A DNA stretch of 64,000 nucleotides. Origin: Aeromonas bestiarum. Its GTDB lineage: Bacteria > Pseudomonadota > Gammaproteobacteria > Enterobacterales > Aeromonadaceae. Position numbers and translations under genes: made by a program. Of the stretch, positions 59,864 to 64,000 are shown in pieces; position 1 is the first letter of the stretch, and every line of letters starts with the position of its first letter. The stretch is taken from the NCBI RefSeq assembly GCF_000819745.1, contig NZ_CDDA01000023.1, positions 1-64,000 of the forward strand, given 5' to 3'. The notes below the pieces were generated by a model. The model had not been told where the DNA came from. It was given only the letters and a program-made list of their open reading frames with translations, and made no database searches.

Positions 59864-62800
59864 TCAGGGTTTGCGGTTGGCGAGTTGACGCAGGGTTTGG
59901 GCGCTGTGGTGCAACTGCTGGCGCTGGGGATCGCTCAGCGGGCCGTGGGTGAGCACGTACTCGGCGGTGGCCACCACCGTCTTCCAGCGCGGCGCCTTGG
60001 GCAGGGTGTCCAGGCTCAGGTATTTGTCGAGGGTGCGGGTCTGGGGGCTGGATCTGTCCATGTAGACTCGCCACAGCTTGCTCTTCTCCGCCAGCACTAT
60101 CTTGCCCTTGCCCGTGCTCTGCTGCCAGGCATCCAGGGTGAGGCGCATGGTATCCACTAGGGCCCGGCGCAGCGGCTCGTCATCCTGCTGGCGAATGAGA
60201 TCGTCGGCGAGCGATCGGAACTCTCCCCCCAACCGGCTCAGCTCACCCAGCAGCTGACCGTCCTCTATGATGGCCTGGCGCGACAGGCTCTTGAGGGCGT
60301 TCTCCAGCGCCATCACCCGGTTCTCGTCCTGGCGCGGTTCTGTGCTGAGGGTGAGGGCGAAGGCGGCCTGTCCCCCCAGGCTGATGGGCAGGGCACGGGC
60401 ATTGAGTTCATCCTTAAGCCCGGCCACCAGGAATTCCAGACGCTGCTCCTGGCGGGCCTTCAGATCGGGCCACTGGGAGGCCAGCGGGCTGGCCAGCCAC
60501 TCGTCCAGCGGCTGACCCTCCATGGCTTCCGGCTCCTGGCCCAGCAAGCGGGCCAGCACCCGGGAGGCAAACAGCACTGTACCCTGCTCGTCGATGAAGA
60601 CCATGGGATCGGCCCCTTCGCCGAGCAGGGCCAGCAGCCGCTCCTGATCCTGATGCAGCCGCTCCTGCAGGGTGAGGCGGTGCTCTATCTCCTGTTTCAG
60701 CAACCGGTTCTCCACCAGGGAGGCGCGGCCGGCCCGGGCTTCCAGCAGTGCCCTGACCCGGGCAAACAGCTCCTCCTTGCAGAAGGGTTTCACCAGATAG
60801 TCGTTGGCGCCGGCGTTGAAACCCTCTTCTATATCCTTGGGCTGGTTGAGGGCTGTGAGCAGCAGTACCGGCAGCTGGTCCTTGGGATGCTGCTGGCGCA
60901 GCCGGCGGCAGACGTCAAATCCCGACAGGGTCGGCATCATCACATCCAGCAATATGAGGTCCACCGGCTCCTGGGCCAGCTTGGCCAGCGCATCGTGGCC
61001 GTCGCTGCTGGGCAGTATGCGGTAGCCGCAGGGCTGCAACAGGTGGCGCAGTATGTGCAGGTTGATGGGTTCGTCATCCACCACCAGTATGAGGGGCGCA
61101 CCCTCGGGGGGAGGGGGGAGGTCATCGCTCTCCCAGTCCGGCAGGATGAGCGGCTGCTGGCGCACCAGCTGGTGCTCGATCTGGCGGCTGTCCAGCGTCA
61201 GGCTGCCCGCCTTGCCGCTGGCGAGCGGCAGTGTGAAGGCGAAGGTGGAGCCGACGCTCGGCTCGCTCTCCACGAACAGCTCACCCCCCATCAGGTGCAC
61301 CAGCTGGCGGGTGATGGAGAGGCCGAGGCCTGCCCCTTGCTTGCTCACTTCCGGGCTCATCTGTACCAGTGGCTCGAAGATGTGCTCCAGATGATCTCTG
61401 GCGATGCCGATGCCGGTGTCGGTCACCCTGATGCGCAGGAAGTTGCCCTCCACCAGGGCGCTCAGCACGACCTTGCCCTGCGGCGTGTACTTGATGGCGT
61501 TGCCCACCAGGTTGTAGAGCACCTGTTCGAGCCGCTGTTCGTCGGCCAGCACCGGCGGCAGCTCCGCCGGGCTTATGTCCACTAGGGTGAGGGGCTTGGC
61601 CTGCACCAGGTGCAGGCAGAGATCCAGCACCAGCCGTATGACTCCCTTGGAGGCGACGGGCTGGGGATGTATCTCCAGCTGGCCGTAGCGCATCTGGTGG
61701 TAGTCGAGCAGATCGTCCACCAGCCGGGCCAGGCCGTCGGCACTCTTGATGATGAGGCCGAGCTGCTTCTGCTGTCCCTCGGTGAGATCCTGCTGGCTGG
61801 CGAGCATGGATTCGGCCATCCCCTTGATGCCGTGGATGGGGGTGCGCAGCTCGTGGGAGGTGTTGGCCAGCAGCTCATCCTTGAGCTTGTCCGCCTGCTG
61901 CAGGCTGAGGTTCTGCTTGTGGGTCAGCTTGACCTGCTGTTGCAGCTCCTGGGTCTGGCGTTCGATGAGTTCTATCTTGTCCTTCACCGAGCGCTGCATG
62001 TGGCGAAACGCCTGGGCCAGCCTGTCTATATCATCGTCGGTGCGGGGGATGGTGATGGGGTGATCCAAAGCACCGTCCGCCACCTGCTCGGCGGCGGCGG
62101 TGAGGGAGCGCAGCGGGGCCGTGATGGAGTGGGAGAGCCAGCGCGAGAACAGGATCAGCAGCAGCAGGGAGCCGGCCCCCAGCAGGATCACCAGGGTCTC
62201 CAGCTGACGGATGGGGCGGTAGGCCTCGCTGGTGGAGATCTCGGCGATGAAGGCCCACTCGGTGTCGAACACCTTCACCTGGGTGTAGGCGGCCAGCACC
62301 TCGTCATCGTGATAGGAGCGAAACAGCCCGACACCCTGCTCGCCTGAGAGGGTCTTGACCACCAGCGGCGTCTGCAGCGGCCTGAAATTGGGGCTGAAAC
62401 TGTTCTCCACGCTGAATTCCGGCGCCAGCCAGGCATTGGCGCGCATCCGCTTGTCCGGGCCTATGAGGATAGTCTCGCCGGTCTCGCCGAGGCCTTCCCG
62501 CTCCGCCATGATCTGGTTGAGCTTGTCCGGCAGCAGCTCGAAGATCACCACGCCGCGCACATAGTCGTACTGCATCACGGGGGCGGCCATGTAGGCGACC
62601 ACCTGGCCGGTCAGCTCGTTGCGGCCAAAGTCGGTGAATTCGAAGATCTGCTGCGGCTTCTGGCCGCCGTCGAGGCGCCGTTTTATCTTGGCGAAGGTGC
62701 TGCCAAGGCCGCTCGCCTGATAGGGGCCCGAGAGCAGGTTGGTGGCGAAGTTGGGACGCTTGGTGACCGAGTAGACAACGTCGCCGTTGAGATCGATGAG

Positions 62801-63301
62801 GAAGATGTCGCTGTAGTTGGATTTGCGCACCATGTCGGCATAGCCGCGATGAAAACGCTGGTGCACCCGGCCATACATCTCGTCCGCCAGGATCAGCGCG
62901 CTGATGGAGGGCTCTATGTCGGCCTTGTCGTCGGGCTTTTGCAACTGATCCCAGGAGCCGGGCACATAGCGGGCCTGGGCGCGAGCGCGGGCCTCCTGTG
63001 GCGTGACGCCGAGTTTTTCGAAGGCACCGGTGAAGCCATAGAAGCGGCCGATACTGTTGCCGGCAAAATCCTGCTGGGAGAAGTTGATGATCTGTTCTTT
63101 GAGGTTGCCGAAGTAATCCTCCAGCTGGCTCTTCTTGATGTTGCGCACCGACACCAGATGGTTGGAGGTCTGGGTGGTGAGATCTTTGCCGTGGCTGTAG
63201 AGGAAGAACAGGGTGACGACCAGGAAGGGCACCATGGCCAGCATGAAAAAAGCCAGCATTAGCTGCGGCCTGAGCCCACGAGGCTTGAAGATCCATTTCA
63301 T
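59864..63301 (-). CDS. chiS: ChiS-like hybrid sensor / chitin regulator
   Basis: 1145-aa membrane regulator. TM1 is at about 14-36, a large periplasmic domain spans about 37-368, TM2 about 370-390, then HAMP, a histidine kinase core (H-box ANTSHELRTPIHGIKGMAESML, His about 485; ATPase motifs NAIKYTPQGK, DTGIGI, GAGLGLSI), a receiver domain (VDDEPINLHIL; phospho-acceptor Asp about 784 in LLDVMMP), a PAS-like segment and a C-terminal region of about 250 aa. In Vibrio ChiS the C-terminus binds DNA and the protein acts as a one-component membrane regulator controlled by CBP. I chose the ATG at 63301 (MKWIFKPRGLRPQL); a start 14 codons upstream is possible. Confidence 0.9.
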   Translation of the reverse strand: MKWIFKPRGLRPQLMLAFFMLAMVPFLVVTLFFLYSHGKDLTTQTSNHLVSVRNIKKSQLEDYFGNLKEQIINFSQQDFAGNSIGRFYGFTGAFEKLGVTPQEARARAQARYVPGSWDQLQKPDDKADIEPSISALILADEMYGRVHQRFHRGYADMVRKSNYSDIFLIDLNGDVVYSVTKRPNFATNLLSGPYQASGLGSTFAKIKRRLDGGQKPQQIFEFTDFGRNELTGQVVAYMAAPVMQYDYVRGVVIFELLPDKLNQIMAEREGLGETGETILIGPDKRMRANAWLAPEFSVENSFSPNFRPLQTPLVVKTLSGEQGVGLFRSYHDDEVLAAYTQVKVFDTEWAFIAEISTSEAYRPIRQLETLVILLGAGSLLLLILFSRWLSHSITAPLRSLTAAAEQVADGALDHPITIPRTDDDIDRLAQAFRHMQRSVKDKIELIERQTQELQQQVKLTHKQNLSLQQADKLKDELLANTSHELRTPIHGIKGMAESMLASQQDLTEGQQKQLGLIIKSADGLARLVDDLLDYHQMRYGQLEIHPQPVASKGVIRLVLDLCLHLVQAKPLTLVDISPAELPPVLADEQRLEQVLYNLVGNAIKYTPQGKVVLSALVEGNFLRIRVTDTGIGIARDHLEHIFEPLVQMSPEVSKQGAGLGLSITRQLVHLMGGELFVESEPSVGSTFAFTLPLASGKAGSLTLDSRQIEHQLVRQQPLILPDWESDDLPPPPEGAPLILVVDDEPINLHILRHLLQPCGYRILPSSDGHDALAKLAQEPVDLILLDVMMPTLSGFDVCRRLRQQHPKDQLPVLLLTALNQPKDIEEGFNAGANDYLVKPFCKEELFARVRALLEARAGRASLVENRLLKQEIEHRLTLQERLHQDQERLLALLGEGADPMVFIDEQGTVLFASRVLARLLGQEPEAMEGQPLDEWLASPLASQWPDLKARQEQRLEFLVAGLKDELNARALPISLGGQAAFALTLSTEPRQDENRVMALENALKSLSRQAIIEDGQLLGELSRLGGEFRSLADDLIRQQDDEPLRRALVDTMRLTLDAWQQSTGKGKIVLAEKSKLWRVYMDRSSPQTRTLDKYLSLDTLPKAPRWKTVVATAEYVLTHGPLSDPQRQQLHHSAQTLRQLANRKP

Positions 63302-63484
63302 CGTGTGATTTTCAATTGAGAATCCAGTTACTAAGCGCCACAAGTCTCTGACTAAAGACTAATCATTTCAATGACTTTATCTTAAATTCGCCTGTGGGGT
63401 CACAGCCTGATGTGGTTTTTTTGGCCAAGCCGTCTAAACCCTGAGCAAACAGCACGGGCAAGGGCTAAAAGTGCGAAAAAAGGG

Positions 63485-63512
63485 TTGTGCCCGCGCTTGG
63501 GGTACGTATAAT
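63485..63512 (+). promoter_or_regulatory. Stable-RNA promoter of the tRNA operon
   Basis: TTGTGC (63485-63490), a 16-bp spacer and a perfect TATAAT (63507-63512) are followed by a GC-rich discriminator (GCGCC), typical of stringently controlled tRNA promoters. Confidence 0.75.
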
Positions 63513-63549
63513 GCGCCTCGTTGTCAGGTAACTGGCACACGGCAGTCAG

Positions 63550-63625
<76 letters not shown>

Positions 63626-63682
63626 ATTTCTCATAGCACCAACTATGGGTATCACTTTCAAGGCAATCAGCCTTGTCAGCAT

Positions 63683-63756
63683 GGCGCGTTAGCAAAGCGG
63701 TTATGCAGCGGATTGCAAATCCGTTTAGTCCGGTTCGACTCCGGAACGTGCCTCCA
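63683..63756 (+). tRNA. tRNA-Cys (GCA)
   Basis: 74-nt cloverleaf with acceptor arms GGCGCGT/ACGTGCC (one G-T pair), encoded CCA at the 3' end, TTCGACT T-loop and anticodon GCA at 63715-63717. The Gly-Cys order matches the E. coli glyW-cysT unit; no leucine tRNA follows within the window. Confidence 0.97.
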
Positions 63757-63794
63757 TCATCTTTCTGTTCAGCCTCGTACTTGCACCAAGCTCC

Positions 63795-63817
63795 CACACA
63801 TTCATGTGTGTGTTTTT
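63795..63817 (+). terminator. Terminator of the tRNA operon
   Basis: CACACA-TTCA-TGTGTG (63795-63810) is followed by TGTTTTTG, about 39 bp after tRNA-Cys. Confidence 0.7.
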
Positions 63818-63839
63818 GTTTCCCGCTATTCCGGTTTTC

Positions 63840-64000
63840 TCAATATCCCTGCTGCGTCAGCAAGGGTTCGCAGCCCTGTTGTTGCCACTCCCGTTCCAGA
63901 TAGCGATTGACCTCCACCAGATCCTGTCCCCGGAATTGAAACTGCACCTCGGCCGAATGCTCGGTCAGATCCATCATCTTCTGTTTCAACTGGCCGCATT
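63840..64000 (-). CDS. 3' end of an unidentified gene (truncated by window)
   Basis: An open frame runs from the window edge to a TGA at 63840-63842, giving at least 52 C-terminal residues with many Gln, Glu and Leu (for example VEVNRYLEREWQQQG, ending LLTQQGY). It has coding-like composition and would be a minus-strand gene convergent with the tRNA operon. I do not recognise it; too little is visible. Confidence 0.55.
   Translation of the reverse strand, partial: CGQLKQKMMDLTEHSAEVQFQFRGQDLVEVNRYLEREWQQQGCEPLLTQQGY

Noticed and set aside
63819..63829. Repeat of the tRNA-Gly 3' end (TTTCCCGCT) as a phage attachment site
   Set aside because: Only about ten bases match and no integrase or prophage gene is present.

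Overview
The window looks like chromosome of an Aeromonas species. The coding regions are GC-rich, the neighbourhoods are gammaproteobacterial (sprT-endA-rsmE-gshB-yqgE-ruvX, anmK-mepM-tyrS, sohB/yciK, astB, topA), and a class C beta-lactamase of the Aeromonas FOX/CepS/CAV type sits behind a perfect BlrA-type tag. The genus is inferred from gene content and protein resemblance recalled from memory; no search was run.

Layout. 1-9 kb: transaldolase, a Na+:amino-acid symporter with CRP-like sites, a translationally coupled moxR-DUF58-tgpA triad, the chromosomal ampC and a small membrane protein. 9.7-18.6 kb: a POT peptide permease, then the conserved metK/sprT/endA/rsmE/gshB/yqgE/ruvX block on the minus strand, interrupted by a plus-strand chemoreceptor gene. 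18.8-23.2 kb: transketolase, an AT-rich GNAT gene that looks acquired, and a three-domain RidA fusion. 23.9-30.4 kb: anmK and mepM with divergent tyrS (the shared leader carries a tandem duplication), then a GH63-like lipoprotein. 30.5-41.8 kb: AraC regulator and PEBP protein, a divergent adenylosuccinate synthetase paired with a LysR regulator, a TAXI solute-binding protein with a low-complexity tail, a MalY/PatB lyase, a SetA-type sugar exporter, a second LysR, yciK and sohB. A MITE-like inverted-repeat element lies directly behind sohB. 42-47 kb: astB, topA, a 55-codon small gene and an alkyltransferase-like DNA repair protein.

47-63.3 kb: an Aer-like aerotaxis receptor followed by a chitin-oligosaccharide cluster matching the Vibrio chb/ChiS region in order: chiS, cbp, two permeases, two ATPases, GH9, glucosamine kinase, GH20. 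The sensor ChiS and the binding protein would detect chitin oligosaccharides in the periplasm. The ABC importer would bring them in, and the two cytoplasmic glycosidases and the kinase would break them down to phosphorylated amino sugars. The chitobiose phosphorylase that ends the Vibrio operon is not present here. Two consecutive gene junctions in this operon (GH9/gspK and gspK/GH20) each carry a decayed tandem duplication of the overlapping stop/start region, giving small chimeric ORFs.

63.5-64 kb: tRNA-Gly(GCC) and tRNA-Cys(GCA) behind one strong promoter, then the 3' end of a truncated gene. No IS element, prophage or CRISPR array was seen.
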